Shown piece after piece: positions 20,481 to 34,299 of a stretch of 64,000 bases of DNA. The notes under the pieces were generated by a model that was given only the letters and a program-made list of their open reading frames with translations, was not told the origin of the DNA and made no database searches. The DNA comes from Artemisia argyi (taxonomy: Eukaryota; Streptophyta; Magnoliopsida; Asterales; Asteraceae), in assembly GCA_030686995.1 (NCBI GenBank), contig CM060687.1:170977090-171041089 (forward strand). Direction: 5' to 3'. Position numbers and translations under genes: made by a program. The first letter of the stretch is position 1. The number at the start of each line of letters is the position of its first letter.

Positions 20481-23400
20481 TGATGAGTGTCTAAATACTC
20501 ATCATTTTATACCAATCTGAGCTGCCAAAACATACAAAAACACTCAAATATGCATCAAACTACTTAAAATATCTTAAAGGTGTGTTTTATATGTTTCAAA
20601 TGCAAAATATGCAAAAACAGATGAAAAAAGTACAAAGTTTGCATAATTGGCAGTTTCAGTCCCTCAAGTTTCATAAATTGGCAAAACTAGTCCCTGGTTA
20701 TTCTAAAAACTTGAAAAAGTCATCAAAGGACCTTTTTAATCATAAAGTTACATATTTAGTCCTTTGGTGCAAAGTTTCATAAAATTACAAGTTTAGTCCC
20801 TATACTTTGGAAATTGACATAAATGGTCCCTGGGATGTTAAAAACTTTGAGAAATTCAATTTTGGTCCTTGTAATATTAATCTTTTGCAGGAATGGTCCT
20901 TGGTGTGAAGTTTGGTGAATTTACATGATTGGTCCCTGAAGTTTCACAGTTTGGCAAAACAGGTCCCTCAAAGTTTCAAACTTGACAGTTTTAGTCCCTG
21001 GTTGTTCAAAATGGGAAAATTATCATTAAGGGTCCTAGGGAATTCATAATTGTCACTATTAGTCCCTGGATGAAAAGTTTGGAGAAATTACATGTTAAGT
21101 CCCTGGAGTTTCAGTTTTGGCAAAAATAGTCCCCGGGTATTTCAAAAGTGAAATATATCAAAAATATCCGTGTACTATTCATCTATGGCAAATTAGGTCC
21201 TTGTGATAAACTTTGGAATATTTACATTTCAGTCCCTCAAATTTCATGGAATTACAAAATTGGTCCTTGGCTTAATTCTACTACAAACCATACGGATCCT
21301 TGTTATTTAATCCAAACCAAAAACAAAAACAGGCCCAAGCTTCCTCTAGCCCAACACAACTCCCAGCCCACACCCTTTATAAATAAAAACCACCGTTTGA
21401 CCAGCGTTGACCCCGCCAAACCACCCTTACTATTCACCATTCCCCTCCATACCATCCAGTCACCAATACCACTCCTCAACCCACGGTTTCACCCACCACC
21501 TATCCTACCCACTACCCTCCACCTCCACAACCTTCCAAAAGCCTTGAAAAGCTCTCCACGCAACCACAGTTGTCTCCAAGACTTTTTCGCGCCAAAAAGT
21601 GAATTTGAACGGTGTGGATTAATTGAACCATTTCAATGGCTCAGATTTGGTGGGATAGACTCAGAAGCATGTGGGAAACCTCAAAAGTCTCTATAAAGAA
21701 GGAATGAAGCAGTGGTGAAGTATTATTAGTATATGTTTAGTTTAATTAAATCATATGTAGTGTAGTTTACATTTTCAGTTGTAATTTCCATCAAAAACAC
21801 TTGTATTCAGTTAATCTCATGTATTTCAATCCTTAATTAAGGATAATTTCAAGTTTCAGTGTCATTCTCAGATCATGCATTTTTCATTAAAGTTCAAAAA
21901 TCTCAAAAAGTTAATTGTTATTGTTAGTTGTTGTTAAAGCAGTTCATAAGCTCATATAAGCTCTGACAAAGCTTATTTAAGTTTTTAGAAGGTTTAAATT
22001 TCAGTTTAAGTTAATAAAGCAAAAATAAGAAAAATATCAAATAAATAAGAAATAAATAAAAAATAGTGTTTGAGGAAAGATAGAAGCTGAGCAAGGTGTG
22101 GTTTTGGATTGCTTCTGGGTTAGTAAACTTGTGGAAGTCAGTAGGAAGTGATCTTGTTCACTAGTTCACTCATTTCTCAGTTGGCATAATTTGTAAGTCA
22201 TTTCATGAATAATTGTAATTCTTAGTTTTTGTTGTTATTGTTATTAATTTAGTGTTTAATTAAGTTTATAATAGGATAATAATTAGTTAGGAAGCAATAG
22301 TTTGGATTAAATTAGTGTGTAGTAGTGTAAATCATCAAAATAGTTAGTTAAAGGGATGTTTGGTTTACACTGTCTTGGTTAGTTTTATGGTTTTATTGTG
22401 AGTCATTTATGTCTTTACATGTTACACTAGGTTAGTATAAGTTAATTAGAGTCCTAAAACCAAGCTTTATTAAATAAAAGTCAAAATCCAATCCCAAATC
22501 CCTTGACAGTTAACTGTCAAGGATTTTAGACTCACAAACCCACCATTTAGCTTATAAGATATAGCTTTAGCTTAATTTTGGTTAATGATAGCTTAATATA
22601 ACATATACAGTTAGTAGTGAGTGTTAGAAATCCAAATTAGTCAACCTAAGTAGTTTTCATTAAAAAGTCAAAAGTCACCATTCCAGAAAATCTCAAATAT
22701 TGGGTGATTTTTGTAGATTTGTGTAATAGGTTTTAAAGTCTGAAAATTGTTGTAGTAATAGCCTACCAGCTTAACTTTTAGATCCCACACAGCTTATATT
22801 TTTAGGAATTTTACCCTGGGCCCCACTCACCCTCAAACTCAGTTGCAGGGGAAGAACCTCCCCTGTGCATCAGACCACAGTCCCATCACCACCACTTTGG
22901 TGGTGATTTGTGACCAACTCAGTGGGCCCCAGACCTCAAATCTAGTTCCTTACAACCCCCTCCTACCAGGGATTATAGATTGACCTTTTGTTTGACCTGA
23001 ATCTCAGTGGACCCCACTTGAAATAAGCTCTCAAGTCTGTCCCCATTCTGAGTTCAAATTGAGTTTTGGAATTGCTTATTTGTGCTTATCAGCTTATCTA
23101 CTGAGCTTATTTGGCTAAATTTAGCTTTGACAAGTCCAACATACTTATTAGAATCAGATTCATCCATAGTGGGTCCTACATAAGCTCTTGTGAGCTTATT
23201 TGCCACTTCAGTCAACAAAAGTCAACTGTGGAAGTAATAAGCTTCCACAGTGCTTATTTTTAAGCTATAAAATATTTGTTTTCACAAAAGTTTCTTGTTT
23301 TTAGATGTAAATTAGTTTGTAAAAGAAAATTCTAGAAAAACAAATATAAAAATAAGTGGTAGTTTCTATTTAATATAATTTAATTTTAATTTTCATTTTT

Positions 23401-24493
23401 AGATTTTTATTATGTAGGTTGTATTTTTATATTTTTATTAATTTCCTTTTATATTAAAGTATTTTTAATAATTTTCTCAGATTTTTATTTTGTCTTTTAG
23501 TATTAATTATAATTAATATTAGTTTTATTAATAATTAATCAATAAATAAGTTTTAAATAGCATAAGTAATTTTTATAAAGCAACACCTAGATTATATATT
23601 TTTCCCAGCTTTTATAAGTCATAATATAATTTTAGTAATTTTTCTATAATTTTTACTGTTCATTTAATAGTTTTTATAATTTAAATAGTTTAATTGGTAA
23701 TTAAATAATAATTAGAATAATAATTAGTAATCTAGTTTAAAAATAGATAAAATAAAGTTTTTATAATTTTTTAAGATTCCTGTGATGGTTAGTTAGATTT
23801 ATAAAAATCTTCTTAATTATCTAAGTCTTTTTAGTATTTATAATAATTTAAATCATATAAATAGTTAATTAATAATTAAATAGTTAATAATTAATAATCA
23901 TTAGATAAATAGTATTAAAAATATAATTTAATTTTTAAAATAAGTTTTATAATATTTTAGACTTTTACAAAGTTTAATTTTATTTTTCTAAGACTTATTT
24001 TACATTTTCTTAATTATTAGTGAATTATTAGATAATTAATAATAGTTATTAAATAATAATAAGTAATTAAATAATTAGTAATTATAATTTAAATATTTTA
24101 AGTTTATTTAATTTGCATTTAAGCCCCTAAGGCATATAAATTAATACTTTAGTTAAAATCATTTTTGTTTCATACGTTTACGTAGAATTAAATTAAACGT
24201 ACGCGTTTCTAGGTTTTAAAACGTTTTTAGATATCTAGGTTTCACGTAACAACTCTTATAGTTTATTTAAGTCATTTTATTTTATAAAACCATAGTTAAA
24301 CACACACACACACTTTTATACCTTTCCTGTTCACATTCACTGATCACAGATTCGTTTCTAATAAAACATCGCACACCTCGTTGGGACATTACGACCCGGG
24401 GAAACACTGTATTCCACGGAAGCATTTGCCTTAGACTGTTTGACTTGTTGACCATCCTTTGGTTGATATTATCTGACCGTTTCAGGTGAATCA
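20481..24493 (+). repeat. 3' LTR of element C
   Basis: 4013 bp, partner of 13128-17126; keeps the GTCCCT array, TATA box, palindrome and hairpins. Confidence 0.92.
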
Positions 24494-25065
24494 ATGGTCA
24501 TAAAAAATTAGGACTTGGAGCCAAAGATCTATGCCATGATGAGGGACTTTTTGGAGTAAGTCCTTGAAACGAGTCCATGCTTCATAAAGAGATTCATTTT
24601 GACGTTGTTGGAACATCAAGATGTCATTTCTAAGCTTAGTAGTTCTCCCCGGTGGGAAAAATTGAGCAAGGAAACGAGTGGTGAGATCATCCCATGTGGT
24701 GATGGATCCCGCGGGTAAACGCTCAAGCCATTGACTAGCTTGATCCCGTAGAGAGAATTGGAATAGGCGTAAACGGGTAGTCTCTCTAGTTTCAACACCT
24801 AGGTCTATGGAGTCTACGATTTTGAGACCTTAAGATGTTGGTTTGGATCTTCGGAACGAAGTCCATGGAATGCACATCCGCTTTGCACCAACCGGATGGT
24901 GTCGGATCGCAAGGGGGTCACATTGGCTCCGGTGAGCTCAATGGTGTTTCGGTAGCCTTGGTGGCTTGGTCGGGAATACTCTCCTAAGGTTCGGGGCCTA
25001 AGGGGTTCTAGTGGTGGGTTTTGTTGTGGTGGGATGACGGGTTCAAAGATGTTACCACCTTCCAT
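24494..25065 (-). pseudogene. N-terminal gag of element B, frameshifted and cut off
   Basis: Starts at the ATG at 25065 with IFEPVIPPQQNPP and TLGEYSRPS, nearly the same start as the gag of element E. After NQHLK, a deletion of about four bases near 24822, judged against element E, shifts the frame. A second frame then continues with capsid-like motifs (RLRLFQFSLRDQASQWLE, YEAWTRFKDLL) up to the element C junction at 24494. The reading frame resumes at 13127 on the other side of element C, so this gag was one gene before the insertion. Confidence 0.85.
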
Positions 25066-25205
25066 GATGTTGGGTGGTGAAGAGTTACGAACAAAGACAC
25101 AAAGAACTAAGATAGACTAAAGAAAACCTAAAAATAAAATCTTACTAGAAAGGAATCTAGTAAGTAGACCTAATAAAAAGAAATTCTAACCTAGACAATA
25201 ACTAT

Positions 25206-25223
25206 TCCCCGGCAGCGGCGCCA
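25206..25223 (-). other. Primer binding site, element B (tRNA-Asp type)
   Basis: Reads TGGCGCCGCTGCCGGGGA on the - strand, six bases inside the 5' LTR; the expected complement of the tRNA-Asp 3' end, unlike the altered site in elements A and E. Confidence 0.85.
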
Positions 25224-25229
25224 AAAACT

Positions 25230-26634
25230 TGATGCGTGGGAATCGCAACAGGCTTTACCTCTCAAGGGATCTTGAGAATCTTACAACCCCCACCAGGCAG
25301 TGTACCTGATCGTTGTAGTATAGTATAGTGACAAGTACCGGGGGATTGATCGTTCAGCTTAGGAATAGTGTCGCTAGGATTAGAAAGCCTAAATACTAGT
25401 TCTAAAGGTGAGGGATGATTATTTTTGTATTTTTATATTTTATGGAAAGCAATTAAAATTCTCGGGTTTGAAAGATTTGGGCGGAATTAGTTGCTAATCA
25501 ACTAACCCAATACTAAGATGCAATCAAAATAAAATACTAAAAATGAAAATAAACTAATTTATACTAAAGTTGTGAGCAGTAATTGGAGAAAATGTGTTAC
25601 TTAGATTTCACTACTCCCTAGATATCTTTTACACGTTAATTACTTGTTATAATTGCATGGATGACGGATTGTATTCCTTAATACCATTCATGGGGTGGCA
25701 CACATAACTCCCCAATTCTATGAGCTCTTATCTCCTCCTACACCATGCCCAGCACAACTATAGGGATTGTAAACAGTGGCTCATGCATTAAATACAACCA
25801 ATAAAGACCTAGTGCGCGTTGGTTCATGTTTCTTAAGACGTTCAAGCATGTTACCAATTGGAGATCTGCCAGTTTTCTTATGCCTAACATATAAATCATT
25901 CATCCAAGACAAGAATAAACAAGTAATCAACACATAATCAATATCTAGGTTTCATTAGATCTAAGCAAACACAAGATAGATCTAGCCTAGCATGATGGAA
26001 TTAAGACAAGAACATGATATAGACAACCAACACATAGACATATTGATTGAATTAGAAGAACATTTATCTTGATTAAACATGCAAGGTATCAAGGGGTTGG
26101 AACCCTTGAAAAACCTGTAAAGTTACACCAAAATCGTACTTAGGGTTTCTCCCAAAACTTCTCTCTTTAAATGTAAAAAATTAGAAAACTATATATAGGA
26201 AAAGGGTTCTGACGGCGTCAAGACAAAGCTTGTGACGCCTTCACCTCGCCGCCAAAACAATCCTCGGACTGCCAAGATCTACATTTGACGCCGTCAAGTA
26301 CAAATCATTTCCAGGCCGTCATGACTTTTACTCTTGACGCCCTACCTTCATGACGCCGTCAAATCTCTTCTGGATCGTCATGGAATTTTACTCTTGACGC
26401 CGTCAGGGAACTACTCTTGACGCCGTCACCTACTGTTCCCAGCATGGAAAATTAAGACTTTGGCGTTTTCTTCACTTTTATGCTCCAAAAACGTCCGAAT
26501 TGCTTCCTTTTCCAGATTTCACTCCCAAAGTACCTAAAATCACAAAAGGAACGATTTAGGGCAATATTTGATCAAATAAATTCGGATTCGAGCTTAAATG
26601 ACCCCCTAAAAACGGATCATTTTTCGCCTCATCA
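25230..26634 (-). repeat. 5' LTR of element B
   Basis: 1405 bp, the partner of 7281-8685. TGACGCCGTCA cluster at about 26210-26430 and TATA near 26190 (reverse strand). Confidence 0.92.
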
Positions 26635-26746
26635 CATTCTTTATTTCATATGTTAAATGGAACATGGTTACGTTAACAATTTTCTTATTATCTCATTTAT
26701 CTATTTCTTTAAAAAATTATTTGGTGTCAACGGGTCTCTAAGCTAG
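26635..26746 (+). mobile_element. Putative 3' terminus of the host Helitron
   Basis: After removing elements A and B, the Helitron helicase tail (3-325) is followed by 326-450, 7129-7275 and this stretch. It ends ...CGGGTCTCTAAGCTAG followed by T, which resembles the CTRR end of plant Helitrons, usually preceded by a short GC-rich hairpin. The hairpin is weak here. The terminus is an inference from its position and the CTAG-T ending; no 5' end is visible because the element starts left of the window. Confidence 0.35.
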
Positions 26747-27062
26747 TAAATTTATATAACGAGTAACGGTTACCATATTTGAAAAACATTAATATTATTA
26801 TGTTAATAATATTATTAAAAGAAATAAAAGGTAATTTGAGTGTTACGATTTGCAAACGGATTCGTGATTGAGACATGCAAAAATTTATCGAGTTTAATCA
26901 ATGAATTAGATTAAACATTTATATATACCATACATGTAATTAACAAACATATATCTATTTTTAAAATATCATGAATGACAACTAAACAAATAATTAATAA
27001 TTGGTATACATACCATTCATATAAATTTATTATAGTGCACACGCAATATAAATGATACGACA

Positions 27063-27093
<31 letters not shown>

Positions 27094-27194
27094 TCACATA
27101 CAAACGCATTTTAATGTTAATCGGACACACATTATACTAGCAAGAGCTAGCAATGAGCTAAAATATATATACTATAGTCAATATCGTAAATAAG
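26747..27194. other. AT-rich spacer, nothing recognised
   Basis: Between the putative Helitron end and the foldback element. No ORF, repeat or RNA gene recognised. Confidence 0.6.
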
Positions 27195-27443
27195 AGTAAA
27201 TTACACCGTTCGTCTCTGTGGTTTGCTCCAAATCACTACCGTAGTCCCTGATCATTTTTTTTTTTTTTGCTTTTTTGATATACTTATGATTTACATATTG
27301 CACGCTGTCAGTCCTTATCGCTAACTGTCGTTATATTCTCCGTTAGAAGACAATCGTCAAGTGGCAACGTTAGTCCATTTACCAAACGATCGTTTGCAAC
27401 GTTAGTCTTTTATACTATCGACCGTTACTAATTAACTCAAATT

Positions 27444-28690
27444 TTGGTTTTCTTAAAAAAATTCTTTTCTACGTGGTTTTTATCGTTTTCGCCCGTTTTC
27501 ATGCATTTTCTTAGTTTTCATCCATTTTTATACGTTTTCGTCCGTCTTTATACGTTTTCATATGTTTTTCTTACGTTTTCATTCGTTTTTATACGTTTTC
27601 TTATGTTGTCATACGGTTTTATCCGTCTTTATACGTTTTTGTCTGTTTTTTCCCTGTTTCATGCGTTTTCTTATATTTTCGTCCGTTTATATACGTTTTT
27701 ATCCATTTTTATACTTTTTTGTCTGTCTTTATACGTTTTCATCTGTTTTTCTTACATTTTCATGCGTTTTTATACGTTTTCTTACGTTGTCATATGGTTT
27801 TATCCGTTTTTCTACGTTTTTTATTTATACGTTTTCCTCCGTTTTTCTCCATATTTCTTACGTTTTCATCCATTTTTATATGGTTTCATCCGTTTTTATA
27901 CGTGTTCGCTCGTTTTCTTACGTTTTCACCCGTTTTCTTATGTTTCTATATGTTTTCTTACGTTTTTGTCCGTTTTTATACATTTTTGTCCGTTTATATA
28001 CGTTTTTGTCTATTTTAATACACTTTTCTTGCATTTTAATACAATTTTATCCATTTTTATCTATTTTCATATGTTTTTATACACTTTCATCCGTAAAAAA
28101 ACGTAATAAAACAAGTGAAAACGTATAAAACCATATGAAAATAGATAGAAACATATGAAAACGAATAAAAATGCAAGAAAGATGTATAAAATAGACAAAA
28201 ACGTATATAAATGGACAAAAAATGTATAAAAACGGATGAAAATTTATAAAAACGGATGAAAAAGTATAAAAATGGGTGAAAACATAAGAAAACGGGCAAA
28301 AATGTATAAAAACAGATGACAACGTATAAAAACAGATGAAAACATATGAAAACAGATAAAAACGAATAAAACGCAAGAAAAACTTATAAAACAGATGAAA
28401 ACGTATATAAAAGGATGAAAACGTATAAAAACGGATGAAAGCGTATACAAACAAATGAAAAAGTAAGAAAAATGGACAAAAGTGTAAAAATAGGAGGAAC
28501 ACGTATAAAAACATATAAAAACGGATAAAACCGTATGACTACGTAAGAAAAGGTATAAAAACGGATATAACTGTATGAAAACGTAAGAAAAACAGACGAA
28601 AACGTATAAAGAGGGACGAAAACGTTTAAAAACGTATGAAAACGCATGAAAACTGGCGAAAACGTAAGAAAACGGGCGAAAACAATAAAA
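27444..28690. repeat. Inverted 20-bp minisatellite arms
   Basis: Left arm (27444-28088) is built of variants of CGTTTTTATACGTTTTCATC; right arm (28093-28690) is the reverse complement of the same unit. The axis of symmetry is near 28090. The long ORFs in both directions (Phe/Tyr/Arg-rich) come from the repeat unit and are not genes. Confidence 0.85.
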
Positions 28691-28774
28691 ACCAAAATTT
28701 CAGTTAATTAGATACGGCCGTTGGTATAAGGGACTAACGTTGCAAATGATCTTTTGGTTAATGGACTAACGTTG

Positions 28775-31700
28775 TGTAACAACCCGCATTTTCAGGACAT
28801 TTCTCCTATTTACTATTCATCAGTTACTATTCACAGGCACTATTCATCATTTTACTATTCATTATTTTCGGAGTCAGTTTGTGATTCCGAGAAGCGTTCA
28901 AAAATTTTACTATTCATATGACACTATTCATTTCCGGAAGGAAATCACTATTCACGATTGCCGTTCATTTCATCGTAAACTGAGTTTACGAGTCTTCAAA
29001 TTCGCATAACCAATGTGGTTTCGCTGTGAATTTATGCATCATTCATTAATGACACGTCATATAGACTGGAGTAGTCTACATATCCTCGATTACATCATCA
29101 TCACATTTTAGGCCCTACACGGATATGCATTATTTCTATATACGTATGCTTAATTTGTAATTAACATTACCACTCAGTTTTTACTACGAACGTATACCCA
29201 ATACTCCTGACTACGATCCTAACATATTTTCATACTTATTATAATGATATAAAAATTATATTATTAATTTACCCGGTGTTTTGAAATCAATTACTATATT
29301 TCACGGTCGGAGCTTATAACTCTGTCGGTTTGCGAAATTTCAACACGATAATTATTTTAACACCCGATTATCATCAGGAATAATATTTTACAACTTTTAC
29401 AACTTCGTCATATTTTATTTCATCGCGTCATGATTTATTTTTAGTTAACTCGGTACCCGGTATTCCCTAAAACTAAAAATATCTTCCTAAACTACATCAA
29501 AAGTCTTCATTCACTTACACACTCATCTTTTCCTTACAAAAACCCATGCCCCCTAGTCCTAAAAACATGGATCTTGTCCCTAGCAAGATATTTTTGACCA
29601 AGACCTAATATATATACATCTATACTTCATTTTCATCACTTACACATCAAAACAACTAGCAACAAAAACTCTCTCTTTCTCTCCTCTTCCTCACATAATC
29701 GGCCAAGGCAAGAAACACCAAGAAGATCCATCAACTTTTCAAGATCAAGTGTTTAATCAAGTCATAGTATTGATCTTGTTAAGGTTTTGAAATAAAAACC
29801 TCAAGATTATTAAGTTTCTTGCTCAAAAATCATCAAAACTTCAAGTAAGCTTCAATAATATCTTTATAATCTTTTCATACTTTCATTTCACTAGTTACAT
29901 GTTATATTTTCAAGATATATTGGTAAAACATGCAAATATACTATGATCCATACCACTTATTGTTTATTTTTCATCACAAACACTAGATATATTGTTTTTA
30001 TTAACATCCTCATGAGATCCACCAAGGTTGGTTATGTTTAGGACCCCATGACACCCTAAGAACGTGTATGGTAGGATTAGACTAGTTTTGTGGTGATTGA
30101 AAGTGGTTTGGTTGGTTTTTGAACAAGTTAGTAACTAGGAAAACCAAGTTTTGACACTTATAGAAAGTTGCTGTCCATTTTTGCAAAACGTGGAAAGATC
30201 AGGGAATTCTGGGTAATTTTGGACCTAAGATTCAGAAAATACTTTCCGATACGGAACTATGGCCAAAAACGGGGATAAAAACGAGTTATTAACGAAGGAG
30301 ATATGATTTTCCGAAATTTAACGACGAAAACTATTTTCTGAAAAATTACTTGCTGTCCCACGATTTTCTTGAACTGTTTCGAGGCCTAAAACTTGATCTA
30401 GCCGTCTCGACTTATCAAAAATATACTAGTAGGCCATCCCACGATTCCGGGGATATAAAGAACGTAGAAAACGAGCTTATAACGAAAAAGATACAAGCGT
30501 TTGAACTTAGACGATTTTTACAAATTTCCATCAGCTTTTCTATTATTATTTTCCCGCAAAACTGTCTTTGCGAGACACCACTTTCTTGGCTGTTTTTCTT
30601 CATGATCGGATCAATTTGAGTCCGAGCCGTAGTTTTATGAAATCAAGATCTTCCAACAAGCTTTTCAAATCATTTTGCCGTTCGTCGAATAGACTTATAA
30701 CGAATAAACTACGACCTCATCTATATACCCGATAAACTATATATATTTTGACAGCTTTTACTATAATGAAATTTTCTAAGTGTTGAACACAATACTTTCA
30801 AATAACAACAATAAGAGTCGATTTTCTCATCGATCGAGACCCGCATCGCCAAAAGTTAAATGACAGGACTTCTAGATATTGTTACAAGGTTTTCAAAAAC
30901 GCCGAGTTTCATCACTAACCCTTAACGTACAACATTTCGCGACTTGTTTTGCGAGGCCATTTTGGGCATATTTTCAAGTAATGAAAATGTTATTTTTGAG
31001 ACAAAAACCTTATATTTGCCGATAGAACACCAAACAAGGATCGTGGAGTACCGTTTCAACCTATTTCCATGAAAAGTGGTTATTAACTTAACGAGACGTC
31101 AAAAACGTATTTGTCAACGATAAACGTTATTTTCAAAACTAATGAGTGGTATCGATAACATACGTATTTGCATGTGTAGCGTCATTTCATTTCTTACATT
31201 AGATCATATCATTCATATTAGGTTGCGGTTAGAGATCGTGCGTCATTTCTGTGTATTCATTGTTGTCATCGTAGCTATTGCACCAGGTGAGTTCATAACC
31301 CCTACTTTTACTTGTTTTACAACTGTTTTGGGGGAAGATACATGCTCCTTACTATTTAAATTCAATGCTTGTTTTACTTGAATGCGATTCATTTTCTCAA
31401 ACATTACTGGATGGTTGAAATACTTGATTAATTATTTGAATACATTATGAATTACTTATTCCATCCTTGATTACTTTCTTATGAACACAAGTTCTTGCTT
31501 TTGCGGAAATAAATATAAAACTGTTACTTTGCCTGAGTTACCTATTACTGCCACTGAAGTCCCCTTTATCATGAACCGTTAATTACATGCGTGTGAGCGC
31601 GAATGCTGTGGATAGATCTATTTGGGTTGACACCCCGTCCGAGTTGGTCGCGCCAACCTGTCAAACGGACGCATATCATTCGGATTACTTCCGAGTGTCT

Positions 31701-32334
31701 GGCAAACACTTAATTGGGGCATTTTATGCTTGATTGCATACGATTACGTCGAGCTTCGGGGTCATGAGCTTTAGGCACTGTATACCTTATTTTTAGCTGT
31801 GACATTGTATTTGTTATATTGTCTTGCTACTGAAAATCTCGTGTTCCGCAAATGACTTGTTTACTTAAACATATTACTTTTGGCAGTGGGTTGTAAACAC
31901 ACTGGTTACAAGTCTCTTATGGCGGGACTTGTAACTGAGTGGATTTACGAGGCCTTTGCTGGGAAATACTTGATTTCTGGAAACACTTGTTTACGGGAAA
32001 TACTTGTTTACTTAAAACTATGAACTCACCAACCTCGTGTTGACACTTTAGCATGTATTTTCAGGTATTAAGCAATGGCACGCTACTGGAGGTTTTGGCA
32101 GGGCATGGCATGGTCATAGAAGACTCTGATATTCAGTTGGGGACCGTTTTAAACTATTTTAAGGGCCTACTTCCGCACTAATTTTTAAACAATGTAAATT
32201 CAATACTTTTAGCTAAACGATTTTATTCTAAATGATTGGAGTGAAAACCATTTTACACTTGTTTTGTAATACCAATTGAGTTACACCCCAGCTACATGTA
32301 AGCTTCCGCTGGACCCGATTTTGGGGGTGTGACA
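28775..32334 (+). repeat. 5' LTR of element D
   Basis: 3560 bp, TG...CA. A run of ACTATTCAT motifs (28807-28953) opens the LTR; the 3' LTR has extra motif copies there. ORFs inside (such as 30350-30619) are repeated in the 3' LTR and show no domain. Confidence 0.92.
28807..28953 (+). repeat. ACTATTCA motif cluster
   Basis: About eight copies of ACTATTCAY within 150 bp at the LTR start; copy number differs between the two LTRs. Confidence 0.7.
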
Positions 32335-32337
32335 GAT

Positions 32338-32349
32338 TGGTATCAGAGC
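32338..32349 (+). other. Primer binding site, element D (tRNA-iMet)
   Basis: TGGTATCAGAGC three bases after the LTR, the standard plant initiator-Met primer site. Confidence 0.93.
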
Positions 32350-34299
32350 TTTGGCTATAGCGAACTAAGTGTTTTTAAAACCTAGACTATAGCTACTTTT
32401 ACGAAAACTTAACCCTATGACCGTCACGTGCCTGCCTGCCAAACTGAAGCCTCGTTTGTGGTTAGTTGCTAACTTAGGTGACGAGATTTGTGTCTCATTA
32501 CCTGATATACTATATTCATTTATTCTAATTGATTACTACAATGATCTTTCATATAAGCATGTTCACGTATCATATATGTCACCGTGTTATGTTTTTCCTT
32601 GCATAGTTTCATCATTTGACCTCGAGTTTGGTCACCTGCTTTTGTCTTTCAGAACGTCTTGGTATTTGTGAAGGACATGGTATTAGTATAACTGAACTGA
32701 GTATTTCAAAATTCATGGAACCTCGGTGGAATATAGACTGGTCATTTATATTCAACCCGGGATAGTGAGATATAGGCTGACCACCTATGTCTGACTCATA
32801 AATGAATTTTGCAACATTGAGAATGGTTATAATAAAATTTTGTCTGGATTAAATCCCCTACTCAATTTCCAAATGTTTCATTCATGTGTGTGTATACTCT
32901 CGTTGTTGGAACCTTCATACTTTTCATCACTTCGTAAACCACCGATTGGAAGCATGACAGCTAGTCATTTTATTTCATGAACTTTCATATTTATGCACGA
33001 TACACTCATATCACTGTATTTTCTTTTGTCACAATCTCATTTTGTCGCAGTTGTCACAATCTCTTCCCTTCTCACCATCACTATCATTTCCTTTCCCCAC
33101 CCCCATATATATATATAAGGAATTAGCTAACACTCTATAGATTCCGATGTCACTCGTCCCTCACTACTCCCTATATTGATAAGTGGATATTATCAATGAC
33201 CTCCCTAGGAAAGACTTTCCATACCTTCTATGAGGATGATCCCTCGGTACCTTAAGATCATTCATAACTCAACAGAAATCTCAGGATATCACAAAACAAT
33301 TCGAACCACTATCACTGGCCTGATCGCCAAAATTCTATCATCTAGAAAGTATTGGCTTGACTGAATTACAAGATTCATTTAGATACGAGTGCTCACTAAG
33401 CAACACCATAGAGATAAATCCAACCTCTTAACCAAGACTATAAATTGAACATGACCTCACCAATAGACTTTATTCGAACATGTTAGACACCTATGCATTT
33501 GTGCATACGTACATACCTGGCTATTTTATCCTCTTAATACTTTCATTCTTAAATGGATTTTCTCCAAACTACCGTTATACAAAACATATATCTTGTAAGA
33601 AATACTTTTCTGATGTACTTATTTTGACAAGCAAATTCCTTTTGGCTAATCTTTTACAAAACTATTGAATGTTACAAAATTTTAAACATCGATCTTTGGT
33701 AAACCATATTATCCACCTTATGTTGAAAATTTTCCTATATTGCATAACTACTAAATTTTGAAACATCAAGAAGGATGTTACCTAAAAAGCCGTTTGCTTA
33801 AACTTGTAGATTCATTTATTCGGGGAAGGTTTATGAACAAAACACAATCTCAAAACAAACTTTGAAAATCAATCACTATATTACCTCACTTATACCTTTA
33901 GGAGTTTGTGAGTTGATGACCTATAACTTGGGGAAAATCTTAGTAATGGAGACTAAGCACCGTAGGTGGAAAAAGACTTAATTCCTGACATCCTGCGGAG
34001 GATCATAACCTTATCCTAATCTATTATTTTCAACAACACCCTTTTACGGATTTAACCTTGTAAGTCTTTCAAAACAAGATTCATGATACCCATTTCAATT
34101 ATTCCTAATAAAGGAATTTGATTCGCCTCAACTCCTAGCGATTTCATTAAGATCTCTTTGGAACCACACCACCTATCATCTGTAGACCAATGGTCAGAAT
34201 TTGAGATTGATTCAAACATAGGGAGATATGCCCAAATCGGGTGTGATTGACACTAGAAATGGTTGGATTAACCATTTGCCATAAATCAAATTCAGTTGC
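32350..34299 (+). other. Decayed interior of element D
   Basis: No open frame longer than about 85 codons and no gag, protease or reverse-transcriptase motif that I can recognise. Probably a scrambled remnant of the internal region. Confidence 0.6.

Larger units (their letters stand above)
13128..24493 (+). mobile_element. LTR retrotransposon C (gypsy-type, 4-kb LTRs) nested in element B
   Basis: 11,366 bp, inserted into the gag of element B. LTRs run TGATGAGTG...GAATCA. The flanking 5 bp are TTGGT (13123-13127) and ATGGT (24494-24498), a target duplication with one mismatch. It has a tRNA-Asp primer site, a cysteine-rich zinc-binding ORF, a short relic of the polyprotein region before reverse transcriptase, a 3' region of diverged tandem repeats and a polypurine tract. 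No reverse transcriptase or integrase. Similar elements, with CGGPH zinc knuckles, are to my memory common in Asteraceae genomes. The two LTRs differ by only scattered substitutions and small indels. Confidence 0.92.
7281..26634 (-). mobile_element. LTR retrotransposon B (same family as A), split by element C
   Basis: LTRs at 7281-8685 (3' LTR) and 25230-26634 (5' LTR) in reverse orientation; perfect 5-bp duplication CATTC (7276-7280 and 26635-26639). Without element C (13128-24493) it is about 8 kb. It codes for gag with a variant zinc knuckle, an aspartic protease and an unassigned C-terminal region, but no polymerase or integrase. The 3' noncoding part (8686-11166) matches that of element A, without the MITE. 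It sits only 152 bp from element A, in opposite orientation, in the same Helitron tail. Confidence 0.93.

Noticed and set aside
27444..28514. Long Phe/Tyr/Arg-rich ORFs on both strands (up to 220 codons)
   Set aside because: They arise from translating the 20-bp minisatellite unit in frames that happen to lack stops.
30350..30619. 89-codon ORF repeated identically at 36339
   Set aside because: Lies in the two LTRs of element D; identity reflects LTR duplication, not coding selection.
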